Assembly: GCF_020554865.1 (NCBI RefSeq)
Contig: NZ_JAJCIC010000003.1
Location: 186,001-250,000 of the forward strand
Direction: 5' to 3'
Length of the DNA stretch: 64,000 bases
DNA from: Lacrimispora sp. 210928-DFI.3.58
GTDB taxonomy: Bacteria; Bacillota; Clostridia; Lachnospirales; Lachnospiraceae
Below the pieces are notes generated by a model. It saw only the letters and a program-made list of their open reading frames with translations. It did not search any database and was not told the DNA's origin. The position numbers were made by a program, and so were the translations under genes. The first letter of the stretch is position 1, and each line of letters opens with the position of its first letter. This document shows positions 1 to 8,106 of the stretch, piece after piece.

Positions 1-10
1 GTGCATAAAG

Positions 11-505
11 ATGAAAGAATGCTTGATACAGGTTATCTGCGGTCCGGGTAAGGGCAAGACCTCCAGTGCGATCGGCAGAGGAATCACTGCGCTGACAGAG
101 GGCAAGTCTGTCATCATGGTGCAGTTTTTAAAGGGCTCTCTGGAAATGAGGAATATGGACATTATCAAAAGGCTGGAGCCGGAATTTAAGATCTTCCGCT
201 TTGAGAAGTCCCATACATTCTTTGATAAGCTCTCTGAGACGGAGAAGGAGGAGGCCAGGATCAATATCCGCAACGGCCTGAATTTTTCCAAAAAGGTCCT
301 TGTGACGGGAGAGTGCGATATCCTGATACTGGATGAGATTCTGGGAATTCTGGATGAGGGAATCATCACCCTGGAGGAGCTTTGCACCGTGATCAGCCAG
401 GCAAGGCAGGCACAGATACAGCTGATCATGACCGGCACGGTATACCCGGAGGCTTTGAACGGCTCTGTGGATGAAGTGACAAGGCTGGAGACAAGATTTG
501 AATAA
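11..505 (+). CDS. CobO/BtuR-like cob(I)alamin adenosyltransferase
   Basis: This 164-residue protein resembles the CobO/BtuR family, which transfers the adenosyl group of ATP to reduced corrinoids to form the coenzyme B12 upper ligand in the cytoplasm. A P-loop GPGKGKTS lies at residues 11-18, followed by the family-like QFLKG near residue 38 and an acidic DILILDEI near residue 103. It is somewhat shorter than typical members (175-200 residues), and I do not see the usual C-terminal His-Pro motif, so the exact substrate is uncertain. The ATG at 11 is used; the upstream region, including any ribosome binding site, is cut by the window edge. No other cobalamin gene is nearby. The next gene unit starts from its own promoter at 509. 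Confidence 0.75.
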   Translation: MKECLIQVICGPGKGKTSSAIGRGITALTEGKSVIMVQFLKGSLEMRNMDIIKRLEPEFKIFRFEKSHTFFDKLSETEKEEARINIRNGLNFSKKVLVTGECDILILDEILGILDEGIITLEELCTVISQARQAQIQLIMTGTVYPEALNGSVDEVTRLETRFE

Positions 506-508
506 CTG

Positions 509-537
509 TTGACATTGAAAGCTAAGAATGCTAATAT
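509..537 (+). promoter_or_regulatory. Sigma-A type promoter for dapAB
   Basis: TTGACA at 509-514 and TAATAT at 532-537 are separated by 17 bp. Transcription would start near 544, just before the lysine riboswitch. Confidence 0.7.
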
Positions 538-551
538 AAAACCAACAATCA

Positions 552-728
552 TAGAGTAGAGGTTGCGTCAATCATCAGTATCCGGACCGTATGTGGCAGG
601 CACAGTAGATGGCCGGGGAAAGGGAACGACGCCGAAGGGGGGATATTTCCTGGCAGTAGTCCCTTCTGGGTGCATGGTGAAGAATCATGTGACTGTCATC
701 CTGGTGGATGGAGAGCTACTGAAGAACG
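552..728 (+). ncRNA. Lysine riboswitch (L box)
   Basis: The leader carries the conserved L-box pieces in order: AGAGGTTGCG near 556, AGTA near 577, CCGGGGAAAGGG near 612, GCCGAAG near 631, TTCTGGGTGCATGG near 664, GACTGTCATCC near 691 and GGAGAGCTACTGAAG near 710. It sits between a promoter and an intrinsic terminator, directly upstream of dapA, the first committed step of lysine synthesis. Lysine binding is therefore expected to favour termination. Identification rests on motif order and context; no covariance search was run. Confidence 0.92.
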
Positions 729-756
729 TGTATTCGTCATAGGAATGATGCGTAAG

Positions 757-786
757 AAGGGCTGACATTTACCGCAGCCCTTTTTT
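757..786 (+). terminator. Intrinsic terminator of the lysine riboswitch
   Basis: The stem AAGGGCTG / CAGCCCTT at 757-782 is followed by a T run. It lies just 3' of the aptamer and is the likely expression platform controlling dapA. Confidence 0.85.
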
Positions 787-824
787 GTTACATGGGAAAC
801 CTGCGTGGCAGGATTCCATGTTAC
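787..824 (+). repeat. Short two-stem hairpin after the riboswitch terminator
   Basis: GTTACATGG at 787-795 pairs with CCATGTTAC at 816-824 with one mismatch, and an inner stem CCTGC/GCAGG closes a GTG loop. The same architecture, with different bases, recurs at 61819-61853, also directly after a CTTTTTG or TTTTTTG run. Confidence 0.6.
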
Positions 825-882
825 ATTTTCGTTTTCCAGTACAAACCATGATTGAATGATAAAAAAAGGAGAGAATAAGATT

Positions 883-1767
883 ATGGCAATTTTTGAAGGA
901 GCAGGCGTGGCATTGATTACACCTTTTAAGGACAATGGCGAGGTGAACTATGACAAGCTGGAGGAGGTTGTAGAGGAGCAGATCGCAGGAGGCACAGACG
1001 CGATCATTGCCTGCGGAACCACAGGAGAAGCCTCCACTATGACCCATGAAGAGCATCTGGATGTGATCAGGTATGTCTGCGAGGTGACAAAAAAGCGTAT
1101 TCCTGTGATCGCAGGCACAGGCTCCAACTGCACGGAGACAGCCATCTACCTATCTGAGGAGGCAGAGCGCCTGGGAGCAGATGGACTCCTTGTTGTTTCC
1201 CCTTACTATAACAAGGCTACCCAGAAGGGCCTGATGGCTCATTTCACAGCGGTTGCCAATTCCGTGAAGATCCCGATGCTTCTCTACAATATCCCAGGCA
1301 GGACAGGTGTGAACATTCAGCCGGATACCATTGCAGCCCTTTGCAGGAACGTGGAGAATATCGTAGGCGTAAAGGAAGCCAGCGGCAATTTCTCTGCCAT
1401 CGCGACCCTTATGAATCTGGCAGATGGAAAGGTTGACCTGTATTCCGGCAATGATGACCAGATCGTACCCCTTCTTTCCTTAGGAGGAAAGGGCGTGATC
1501 TCTGTCCTCTCTAACGTAGCTCCGAAGCAGGCCCATGATATCTGTGCATCCTATTTTGCAGGAGATGTGAAGACAAGCGCAAGGCTTCAGCTGGAGGCGA
1601 TCCCGCTGATCGCAGAGCTGTTCCGGGAGGTAAATCCGATCCCTGTAAAGGCTGCAATGAACCTGCAGGGCAAGGGAGTCGGCCCCTTACGCATGCCTCT
1701 CACGGAGATGGAGCCACAGAACCAGGAGAAGCTGAAGGCAGCTATGACTGCATACGGCATCCTGTAA
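883..1767 (+). CDS. dapA: 4-hydroxy-tetrahydrodipicolinate synthase
   Basis: The enzyme condenses pyruvate with aspartate semialdehyde in the diaminopimelate/lysine pathway, which also feeds peptidoglycan and, in spore formers, dipicolinate. The 294-residue protein has the family TIM-barrel signatures: GTTGE at residues 45-49, Tyr135 in the LLYNIPGRTG motif, and the Schiff-base Lys164 in VGVKEASGN. The ATG at 883 is chosen because AAGGAGAG lies about 10 bases upstream; an in-frame ATG at 856 would place that site inside the gene. It follows a lysine riboswitch and terminator, and dapB begins 35 bases downstream, so the pair is probably co-transcribed under lysine control. Confidence 0.96.
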   Translation: MAIFEGAGVALITPFKDNGEVNYDKLEEVVEEQIAGGTDAIIACGTTGEASTMTHEEHLDVIRYVCEVTKKRIPVIAGTGSNCTETAIYLSEEAERLGADGLLVVSPYYNKATQKGLMAHFTAVANSVKIPMLLYNIPGRTGVNIQPDTIAALCRNVENIVGVKEASGNFSAIATLMNLADGKVDLYSGNDDQIVPLLSLGGKGVISVLSNVAPKQAHDICASYFAGDVKTSARLQLEAIPLIAELFREVNPIPVKAAMNLQGKGVGPLRMPLTEMEPQNQEKLKAAMTAYGIL

Positions 1768-1801
1768 AACGGGCCTCAGAAGAGAAAGGAAGGTTATACA
1801 A

Positions 1802-2560
1802 ATGGTAAAGGTCATCATGCACGGCTGCAATGGTGCCATGGGACAGGTGATCACCTCCCTGGCAAAGGATATGGAAGATCTGGAGATCGTGGCTGGTATT
1901 GATATCAACAACACAAAGGACAATGGCTATCCTGTGTTTGCTTCTCTTGCAGACTGCAATGTGCAGGCAGATGCAGTGGTGGATTTTGCCTCTGCAAAGG
2001 CAGTGGACGGGCTGTTGGATTACTGCGCGGCTGCCCATATGCCGGTAGTCCTTTGCACCACAGGCCTCTCTGAGGACCAGATAAAGAAGGTGGAGGAAGT
2101 GAGCAGTAAGACGGCGGTCCTCCGCTCTGCCAACATGTCCTTAGGCGTAAACCTGCTTCTGCGCCTTGTGCAGGAGGGTGCAAAGGTACTGGCTCAGTCA
2201 GGCTTTGATATTGAGATCGTGGAAAAGCATCACAACCAGAAGAAGGATGCCCCCAGCGGCACTGCCCTGGCATTAGCAGACTCCATCAACGGAGCCATGG
2301 GCGGGGAGTACCATTATATTTATGACAGGAGCACCCGCAGGGAAAAGAGAGATCCAAAGGAGATCGGCATTTCAGCAGTCAGAGGAGGCTCCATTGTGGG
2401 AGACCATGATGTGATCTTCGCAGGAAGGGACGAGGTCGTCACCTTCAGCCATACAGCTTATTCCAAAGCGATCTTTGGAAAGGGAGCGCTGGAGGCAGCA
2501 AAGTTCCTTGCCGGAAAGGGCCCGGGCCTTTATACGATGGCTGATGTGATCCAGCTGTAA
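1802..2560 (+). CDS. dapB: 4-hydroxy-tetrahydrodipicolinate reductase
   Basis: This enzyme reduces the DapA product with NAD(P)H to tetrahydrodipicolinate. The 252-residue protein opens with the Rossmann dinucleotide loop GCNGAMG (residues 8-14). It also carries the DapB catalytic segment EIVEKHHNQKKDAPSGTA, with the His-His pair and the substrate-binding Lys. AAAGGAAGG precedes the ATG at 1802. It is the second gene of the riboswitch-controlled dapAB unit. Length and motifs are normal for the family. Confidence 0.96.
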   Translation: MVKVIMHGCNGAMGQVITSLAKDMEDLEIVAGIDINNTKDNGYPVFASLADCNVQADAVVDFASAKAVDGLLDYCAAAHMPVVLCTTGLSEDQIKKVEEVSSKTAVLRSANMSLGVNLLLRLVQEGAKVLAQSGFDIEIVEKHHNQKKDAPSGTALALADSINGAMGGEYHYIYDRSTRREKRDPKEIGISAVRGGSIVGDHDVIFAGRDEVVTFSHTAYSKAIFGKGALEAAKFLAGKGPGLYTMADVIQL

Positions 2561-2636
2561 ATTGGAAAAATATCCCACCATAATATATTCTCCATCCGCA
2601 CATAATAAGGATAGAAAGCGAAAGGAGAATGTCATT

Positions 2637-3005
2637 ATGAAAAAAAGCAGACCAGTTATCTTAGCCCTGCTGCTTCTTATGATGGTGATATCACTGTCAG
2701 CCTGCGGCAGCAATAATTCCAACAACCCTTCTGCCAGCGGTACGACACAGACCACCGGCGGAACAGGAGGCGGACCTACGAGCGGCTCTACGGATGGAGC
2801 CATGAACAACTCCACCACAGAATCCAATGGAGCCGGTGAGGCAGGAGGCGCTGGAACCGGAGAAACAAGGGAAGGCGTGATCGACGGGCTGATGGATGAC
2901 GTGGAGGACGGCGTAGATGACGTGGGAGATGGGCTTCGCGATATGACAGGTGAAAGCGGAGCAGCAGACAGGACAAATACAACAGATACATCCACTGAAA
3001 AGTAA
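2637..3005 (+). CDS. Small low-complexity lipoprotein
   Basis: This 122-residue protein has an N-terminal lipoprotein signal: basic MKKSR, a Leu/Met/Val core, and a lipobox ending at Cys23 (LSAC). The mature part is rich in Gly, Ser, Thr, Asn and Asp, with an acidic GLMDDVEDGVDDVGDGL stretch near the C terminus. No catalytic motif is visible. It is probably anchored to the outer face of the membrane. GAAAGGAGAA lies 8-9 bases upstream of the ATG at 2637, which rules out a longer in-frame start at 2562. It follows dapB by 76 bases and ends at a strong terminator. The function is unknown to me. Confidence 0.75.
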   Translation: MKKSRPVILALLLLMMVISLSACGSNNSNNPSASGTTQTTGGTGGGPTSGSTDGAMNNSTTESNGAGEAGGAGTGETREGVIDGLMDDVEDGVDDVGDGLRDMTGESGAADRTNTTDTSTEK

Positions 3006-3011
3006 GGGTAC

Positions 3012-3060
3012 AAAAACAGGCTGTTCTCTGCCGGTGATGGCGGAGGAGGCCTGTTTTTTG
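3012..3060 (+). terminator. Intrinsic terminator
   Basis: AAAAACAGGC near 3013-3022 pairs with GCCTGTTTTTT near 3049-3059, leaving a T-rich 3' arm. It ends the dapAB-lipoprotein unit. Confidence 0.75.
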
Positions 3061-3181
3061 CTGCATGTGTATACTCACATCCACGGCACAAAATGCAAAA
3101 TGCAAAAGCTCAAGCGGTAATCCCTTGAAGAGCCCGGCATTTTTCAGTATAATGCAGATAGGAGTACCGGGAAGGGGGAAT

Positions 3182-3565
3182 ATGAGGAGATACAGACAGA
3201 AGCGCCTGCTGCGAAGGCAGCGCATCCGGGCTGTCCGCGCATGGAAGAAGGCGGGCAGCAGGAGGAAAGAGCGGGCTTATAGGGTCCTTAAGGCGGCTCT
3301 TGTTCTGGCAGCATGGGCGGCCCTTCTTTGGACGCTTGCCGTTCCATTAGGACTGGGTTCCAGAGCGGCAGAGGCAGCTGCGTCAGCATTTCATATATAC
3401 CATATTGAGGAGCAAAGAGAGGCCTGGCATGAGGGGCCGCAGCAGGAAGAAAGAGGGTCTGTCAGGAAAGAAGGCCTGGGTCTTCTGCTGGATGAAGGGC
3501 TATTTATTCTCTTCAGGCTGGAGGAAGGCGTCCGGACGGAAACTTTGCCTAGATCCAGTAATTAG
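3182..3565 (+). CDS. Small basic single-pass membrane protein
   Basis: The predicted protein has 127 residues. Residues 1-37 are extremely basic (many Arg/Lys), residues about 38-62 form one hydrophobic segment (LKAALVLAAWAALLWTLAVP), and the rest is a charged tail with another hydrophobic patch (GLLLDEGLFILF). The positive N terminus suggests an N-in membrane orientation. The ATG at 3182 has GAAGGGGGAA a few bases upstream; an in-frame ATG at 3065 has no such site. I recognise no family. It lies alone between a terminator and the purC promoter and could be a small regulator or a poorly conserved gene. Confidence 0.5.
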   Translation: MRRYRQKRLLRRQRIRAVRAWKKAGSRRKERAYRVLKAALVLAAWAALLWTLAVPLGLGSRAAEAAASAFHIYHIEEQREAWHEGPQQEERGSVRKEGLGLLLDEGLFILFRLEEGVRTETLPRSSN

Positions 3566-3609
3566 TGTTCCATGAAAAGATTCATTAGGAATTTTAATGA
3601 CTGCCCTTC

Positions 3610-3638
3610 TTGTATTCATAGACATTATGTATTATAAT
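3610..3638 (+). promoter_or_regulatory. Promoter for purC
   Basis: TTGTAT at 3610-3615 and a perfect TATAAT at 3633-3638 are 17 bp apart. The purC start codon lies about 80 bases downstream. Confidence 0.65.
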
Positions 3639-3722
3639 TCCTACTGAAAAGGCATTCTTTTATTGAGATAGCTTATAAATCACGATTAATTTTAAGAAAA
3701 GAAAAGGACAGGTGGAATACTC

Positions 3723-4430
3723 ATGGAAAAGAAAGAAATGCTCTATGAAGGAAAGGCAAAGAAGGTTTATGCAACGGAAGATCCGGATGTATTAATCGTA
3801 TCCTACAAGGATGATGCCACAGCATTTAACGGCCTGAAGAAGGGAACCATCGTTGGAAAGGGCGCCATCAACAACCGCATGACCAACTTTATTTTCAAAA
3901 AGCTGGAAGAGAAGGGTGTGCCTACCCACCTGGTAGAAGAATTAAATGACAGGGAGACTGCTGTGAAGAAGGTGGAGATCGTGCCCTTAGAGGTTATCAT
4001 CCGCAATTATTCCGCAGGCAGCTTTGCAAAGAAGATGGGCATGGAGGAAGGCATCAAGTTCAAATGCCCGACACTGGAATTCAGCTACAAGAACGATGAT
4101 CTGGGCGATCCATTCATCAATGGTTACTATGCCCTGGCTCTGGGACTTGCTACCAAGGAGGAGATTGACGACATCACCAACTATGCATTCAAGGTAAATG
4201 AAGTTCTCCAGGAGTATTTTGACAGCCTGAACATCGATCTGATCGATTTCAAGATCGAGTTTGGACGTTACCATGGAAAGATCATCCTTGCAGATGAGAT
4301 TTCTCCTGATACCTGCCGTCTCTGGGACAAGGATACCCACGAGAAGCTGGATAAGGACAGATTCAGAAGGGATCTGGGCAATGTGGAGGATGCATATGAG
4401 GAGGTATTCCGCAGACTGGGAATCCAGTAA
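3723..4430 (+). CDS. purC: SAICAR synthase
   Basis: PurC ligates aspartate to CAIR using ATP in de novo purine synthesis. The 235-residue length is that of the stand-alone bacterial enzyme. Visible signatures are the N-terminal [10 protein letters not shown] loop, the [16 protein letters not shown] segment near residue 83, and [14 protein letters not shown] near residue 186, which holds Asp/Glu residues that bind metal and substrate. GGACAGGTGG precedes the ATG. It has its own promoter at 3610. purF follows after 187 bases that contain two structured palindromes. Confidence 0.96.
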   Translation: MEKKEMLYEGKAKKVYATEDPDVLIVSYKDDATAFNGLKKGTIVGKGAINNRMTNFIFKKLEEKGVPTHLVEELNDRETAVKKVEIVPLEVIIRNYSAGSFAKKMGMEEGIKFKCPTLEFSYKNDDLGDPFINGYYALALGLATKEEIDDITNYAFKVNEVLQEYFDSLNIDLIDFKIEFGRYHGKIILADEISPDTCRLWDKDTHEKLDKDRFRRDLGNVEDAYEEVFRRLGIQ

Positions 4431-4440
4431 GGAAGGTAGT

Positions 4441-4466
4441 AACGCCTGGGCATATACCCAGGCGTT
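4441..4466 (+). repeat. Perfect 10-bp inverted repeat after purC
   Basis: AACGCCTGGG at 4441-4450 and CCCAGGCGTT at 4457-4466 flank the loop CATATA. It is a strong hairpin without a following T run, so it may protect the purC 3' end or attenuate read-through rather than terminate fully. Confidence 0.7.
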
Positions 4467-4487
4467 CGCTGGTTAGGACCGTTCATA

Positions 4488-4600
4488 AAAAACCTCTGTG
4501 CGCCCGGCTGGCGAAGGAGCCGCCGCGCCATAAAAGTCTGGCGGGCGCACTTGGCATACCAGAATTTAGTGCCGCCTATCCGGCGGCGGAACTTTCATAG
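4488..4600 (+). repeat. Dispersed structured repeat, copy 1
   Basis: This segment between purC and purF aligns over its whole ~110 bp with the reverse complement of 26472-26581. It contains a stem of GTGCGCCCG (4498-4506) with CGGGCGCAC (4542-4550), a second hairpin of GCCGCC with GGCGGC near 4571-4587, and a short AAAGT/ACTTT stem enclosing that hairpin. The other copy has paired base changes that keep the first stem. No coding potential is apparent. Confidence 0.75.
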
Positions 4601-4617
4601 AAAGAAAGGAAAACCGA

Positions 4618-6060
4618 ATGAATCAGATGGACTTATGTGTTGGGGCGGATAAGTTACATGAAGAATGTGGAGTTTTCGGAATCTATGATTTTGATGGGAA
4701 TGATGTGGCGTCTACCATTTATTACGGACTTTTTGCCCTTCAGCACAGGGGGCAGGAGAGCTGCGGCATTGCGGTAAGCGACACAGAAGGCCCAAAGGGG
4801 AAGGTGAGTGCCCACAAGGGAATGGGCCTCTGCAATGAGGTGTTTACACCGGAGATGTTGGAGCAACTTCATGGCAACATCGGGGTAGGCCATGTGCGGT
4901 ATTCCACTGCCGGAAGCAGCACCAGGGAAAATGCACAGCCATTGGTGCTCAACTACGTAAAGGGAACCTTGGCTCTGGCTCATAACGGCAATCTGGTAAA
5001 TGCTCCTGAGCTGCGTCATGAGCTGGAGTATACCGGGGCTATTTTCCAGACCACCATTGACTCCGAGGTCATCGCCTACCACATTGCCAGGGCCAGGATC
5101 AAGACGCCTACGGTAGAACAGGCAGTGGCGGAGGCTATGAAGAAGCTAAAAGGTGCCTATTCCCTGGTGATCATGAGTCCAAGGAAGATGATCGGCGCAA
5201 GAGATCCCTTTGGCTTTAAGCCTCTCTGTATCGGAAAGCGGGACAATGCCTACATTCTGGCATCGGAGACCTGCGCTCTGGAGACCATTGGAGCAGAGTT
5301 TGTCCGGGATGTGGAGCCGGGAGAGATCGTTACCATCACGAAGAAGGGCATCACCTCCAACCGCGACATGTGTCTTGCGGATCCGAAAAAGGAGGCCAGG
5401 TGCATTTTTGAGTACATCTATTTTGCAAGGCCTGACAGTGTGTTTGACGGTGTGGGAGTCTATCATTCACGTATACAGGCAGGGCGCTTCCTTGCCATTG
5501 ACTCACCCATTGAGGCGGATCTGGTGGTGGGAGTCCCGGAATCCGGAAATGCAGCTGCCTTAGGCTACTCCATGGAGTCCGGCATTCCCTATGGCACGGC
5601 CTTTGTGAAGAATTCCTATGTGGGGCGTACCTTCATCAAGCCAAAGCAGAGCAGCCGCGAATCTGCTGTGCGGATCAAGCTGAATGTGCTCAAGGAGGCA
5701 GTGGCAGGAAAGCGCGTGATCATGATCGATGACTCCATTGTCAGAGGCACCACCAGCGCCCTGATCGTAAATATGCTGCGGGACGCAGGGGCAAAGGAGG
5801 TGCATGTGTGCATCAGCGCTCCTCCATTTTTGCATCCCTGCTATTTCGGAACAGATATCCCTTCCGAGGACCAGCTGATCGCCCACGGGCGCACGGTGGA
5901 TGAGATCCGGGAGCTGATCGGCGCGGACTCTCTTTCCTATTTAAAATTGGAGAGGCTGTATGAGATGGCAGGAGGAAAGCCTATCTGCACTGCCTGTTTT
6001 AACGGCGATTATCCCATTGAGCCGCCTACGGAGGATATCAGGGGAAGCTACGAGAAATAA
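4618..6060 (+). CDS. purF: Amidophosphoribosyltransferase
   Basis: PurF starts purine synthesis by converting PRPP and glutamine to phosphoribosylamine. The 480-residue protein has a 16-residue propeptide before Cys17 (EECGVFG), which becomes the N-terminal nucleophile of the glutaminase domain. The C-terminal phosphoribosyltransferase domain carries the PRPP loop VIMIDDSIVRGTTS. Four cysteines placed as in the Bacillus-type enzyme (RCIFEY, HPCYFG, and ICTAC) suggest a [4Fe-4S] cluster and oxygen sensitivity. GAAAGAAAGGA precedes the ATG. It lies downstream of purC and upstream of purB. Confidence 0.97.
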   Translation: MNQMDLCVGADKLHEECGVFGIYDFDGNDVASTIYYGLFALQHRGQESCGIAVSDTEGPKGKVSAHKGMGLCNEVFTPEMLEQLHGNIGVGHVRYSTAGSSTRENAQPLVLNYVKGTLALAHNGNLVNAPELRHELEYTGAIFQTTIDSEVIAYHIARARIKTPTVEQAVAEAMKKLKGAYSLVIMSPRKMIGARDPFGFKPLCIGKRDNAYILASETCALETIGAEFVRDVEPGEIVTITKKGITSNRDMCLADPKKEARCIFEYIYFARPDSVFDGVGVYHSRIQAGRFLAIDSPIEADLVVGVPESGNAAALGYSMESGIPYGTAFVKNSYVGRTFIKPKQSSRESAVRIKLNVLKEAVAGKRVIMIDDSIVRGTTSALIVNMLRDAGAKEVHVCISAPPFLHPCYFGTDIPSEDQLIAHGRTVDEIRELIGADSLSYLKLERLYEMAGGKPICTACFNGDYPIEPPTEDIRGSYEK

Positions 6061-6191
6061 GGGAGCATCCAGCCCTCCTCTCGGCAGGCCTCGGCACATC
6101 ATGCGGAAACGTAGCAGTTGCTGACAGCAGCCATTTATGGTAATATGAATGTGACAAATACGAAAAATATGAGAGATACGGAGGTTATGAC

Positions 6192-7628
6192 ATGAGTGAT
6201 CATGACAGATATGTAAGCCCTCTTTCTGAGCGCTACGCCAGCAAGGAGATGCAGTATATTTTTTCACCGGATATGAAGTTCAAGACCTGGAGGCGCCTGT
6301 GGATCGCCCTGGCTGAGACAGAGAGAGAGCTGGGCCTTCCTATTACAGAGGAGCAGATCGAGGAGCTGAAGGCTCACAGCGAGGACATCAACTACGATGT
6401 GGCTAAAGCGCGGGAGAAGGAAGTGCGCCATGACGTTATGAGCCATGTGTATGCCTACGGCGTACAGTGCCCAAAGGCAAAGGGCATCATCCATCTGGGA
6501 GCTACCTCCTGCTACGTTGGCGACAACACTGACATTATCATCATGACAGAGGGCCTGAAGCTGGTTCGCAGGAAGCTGCTCAATGTACTGGCAGAGCTCT
6601 CCCAATTTGCAGAGAAATACAAGGATCTTCCCACACTTGCCTTCACTCATTTCCAGCCAGCCCAGCCTACCACAGTGGGCAAGAGGGTAACCCTTTGGAT
6701 GATGGAGCTTAAGCTGGACTTAGATGAGCTGGATTATCTCATTGATTCCATGCGTCTCCTGGGCTCAAAGGGAACCACGGGAACACAGGCAAGCTTCTTA
6801 GAGCTGTTTGACGGCGACCATGAGCGCTGCCGCAGGCTGGATCAGCGGATCGCAGAGAAGATGGGCTTCTCCGGCTGCTATCCCGTATCAGGACAGACCT
6901 ATTCCAGAAAGGTGGACAGCCGTGTGATCAGCGTCCTGGCAGGCATTGCCCAGAGCGCCCACAAGTTCTCCAACGATATCCGCCTTCTTCAGCATTTAAA
7001 GGAAGTGGAAGAACCCTTTGAGAAGAATCAGATCGGCTCCTCCGCCATGGCATACAAGCGCAACCCCATGCGCAGCGAGCGCATTGCCTCCCTGGCAAAC
7101 TATGTGATGAGCGACATGATGAACCCCATGCTGGTGGCTTCCACCCAGTGGTTCGAGCGCACCTTGGATGACTCTGCCAACAAGCGTCTGTCCGTACCAG
7201 AGGGATTCCTGGCAGTGGACGGTATCCTGGACCTGTACTTAAATGTCGTGGACGGCCTTGTGGTATATCCGAAGGTGATCGAGAAGCACCTGATGGCAGA
7301 GCTTCCCTTCATGGCAACGGAGAATATCATGATGGATGCCGTAAAGGCAGGCGGCGACCGCCAGGAGCTCCATGAGCGCATCCGCCAGCTGTCCATGGAG
7401 GCAGGAAAGAACGTAAAGGAAAAGGGACTGGACAACAACCTGTTAGAGCTCATTGCAGCAGATAGCGCCTTCGGCCTGTCCTTAGAGGAGCTTAAAAAGG
7501 CCATGGATCCCATCAAGTATGTAGGCCGCGCACCGAAACAGGTGGAGGAGTTCTTAGAGGAAGTGATAAAGCCGGTGCTGGAGGAGAATAAGGATGTTCT
7601 GGGGATGAGGGCGGAGATCAATGTCTAG
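6192..7628 (+). CDS. purB: Adenylosuccinate lyase
   Basis: PurB removes fumarate from SAICAR and from adenylosuccinate, so it acts both in IMP synthesis and in the IMP-to-AMP branch. The 478-residue protein belongs to the fumarase/aspartase superfamily. It carries the signature loop GSSAMAYKRNPMRSERI near residue 279 and the THFQPAQPTT motif near residue 155. ACGGAGG lies 7-8 bases before the ATG at 6192. It follows purF by 131 bases with no terminator visible between them, and ends at a good terminator. purA, its partner in AMP synthesis, lies about 9.5 kb downstream. Confidence 0.96.
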   Translation: MSDHDRYVSPLSERYASKEMQYIFSPDMKFKTWRRLWIALAETERELGLPITEEQIEELKAHSEDINYDVAKAREKEVRHDVMSHVYAYGVQCPKAKGIIHLGATSCYVGDNTDIIIMTEGLKLVRRKLLNVLAELSQFAEKYKDLPTLAFTHFQPAQPTTVGKRVTLWMMELKLDLDELDYLIDSMRLLGSKGTTGTQASFLELFDGDHERCRRLDQRIAEKMGFSGCYPVSGQTYSRKVDSRVISVLAGIAQSAHKFSNDIRLLQHLKEVEEPFEKNQIGSSAMAYKRNPMRSERIASLANYVMSDMMNPMLVASTQWFERTLDDSANKRLSVPEGFLAVDGILDLYLNVVDGLVVYPKVIEKHLMAELPFMATENIMMDAVKAGGDRQELHERIRQLSMEAGKNVKEKGLDNNLLELIAADSAFGLSLEELKKAMDPIKYVGRAPKQVEEFLEEVIKPVLEENKDVLGMRAEINV

Positions 7629-7679
7629 ATCTGTGTACAGGATCCTTTAGGAATGTATAGTTGATTTTATAGAATGAAT

Positions 7680-7730
7680 AAAAATCCAGATATCAAGTGC
7701 AGATGATGTGCGCGATATCTGGATTTTTTG
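7680..7730 (+). terminator. Intrinsic terminator after purB
   Basis: AAAATCCAGATATC near 7681 pairs with GATATCTGGATTTTTT near 7714-7729 and ends in a T run. It separates the purine genes from the convergent HTH gene. Confidence 0.85.
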
Positions 7731-7742
7731 CTGCCATAAAAG

Positions 7743-7967
7743 TCAGGGATGTATATATTCTATCAAATCAGGAAGCTCACATTCAAGAACATAACAAAGG
7801 CGGGCCATAACAGCCAGATCAACACGCTGCATGTTTTCGTTTATATAGGCCTTCAGCTGTGTGCGCTGCATCTCTGCCCGGCAGGCCAAACGGTTAATGC
7901 TGATTTCCTGCTCTTCCATAACATCTTTTAATTTAAGGCGTATATATCCGTATTCAATGTCTTTCAT
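7743..7967 (-). CDS. Small Cro/CI-type HTH transcriptional regulator
   Basis: The predicted 74-residue protein is essentially a single Cro/CI-family helix-turn-helix domain: LKLKDVMEEQEISINRLACRAEMQRTQLKAYIN, then a C-terminal helix rich in Leu. The start at 7967 (MKDIEYGY) is chosen because AGAGAGGA lies about 10 bases upstream; a longer frame would begin at 8030. It is divergent from the choline-binding protein gene at 8107. The 139-bp region between them holds overlapping promoters and paired ATGAGTATATATCTA sites. The most economical inference is a repressor or activator of itself and of the secreted-protein genes. No ligand domain is present. Confidence 0.8.
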   Translation of the reverse strand: MKDIEYGYIRLKLKDVMEEQEISINRLACRAEMQRTQLKAYINENMQRVDLAVMARLCYVLECELPDLIEYIHP

Positions 7968-7996
7968 GCCGTGGATCCTCTCTAAAATGAAAAATA

Positions 7997-8077
7997 ATGA
8001 GTATATATCTATCGTAATAATTATTGCCATAAATTAGAATGAGTGGTATCATATGAGTAGATATATACTCATGTAAA
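7997..8077. promoter_or_regulatory. Divergent overlapping promoters with paired operators
   Basis: A 15-bp site ATGAGTATATATCTA at 7997-8011 has its exact inverted copy at 8058-8072. The second copy is also half of a near-palindrome ATGAGTA-N6-TACTCAT (8053-8072). The + strand promoter is TTGCCA (8024-8029), 17 bp, TATCAT (8047-8052). The - strand promoter is TTTACA (8077-8072), 18 bp, TATGAT (8053-8048). The palindrome fills the spacer of the - promoter and the start-site region of the + promoter, so one protein bound there could control both. Confidence 0.7.
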
Positions 8078-8106
8078 GGCGATATTCAGGAGGAGAAATA
8101 GTTCAA

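Noticed and set aside
2372..3091. 239-codon frame on the - strand opposite dapB and the small lipoprotein gene
   Set aside because: No ribosome binding site or family pattern, and it overlaps dapB and the lipoprotein gene, which have good starts. Its Pro/Ser-rich translation is the mirror of low-complexity coding on the + strand.
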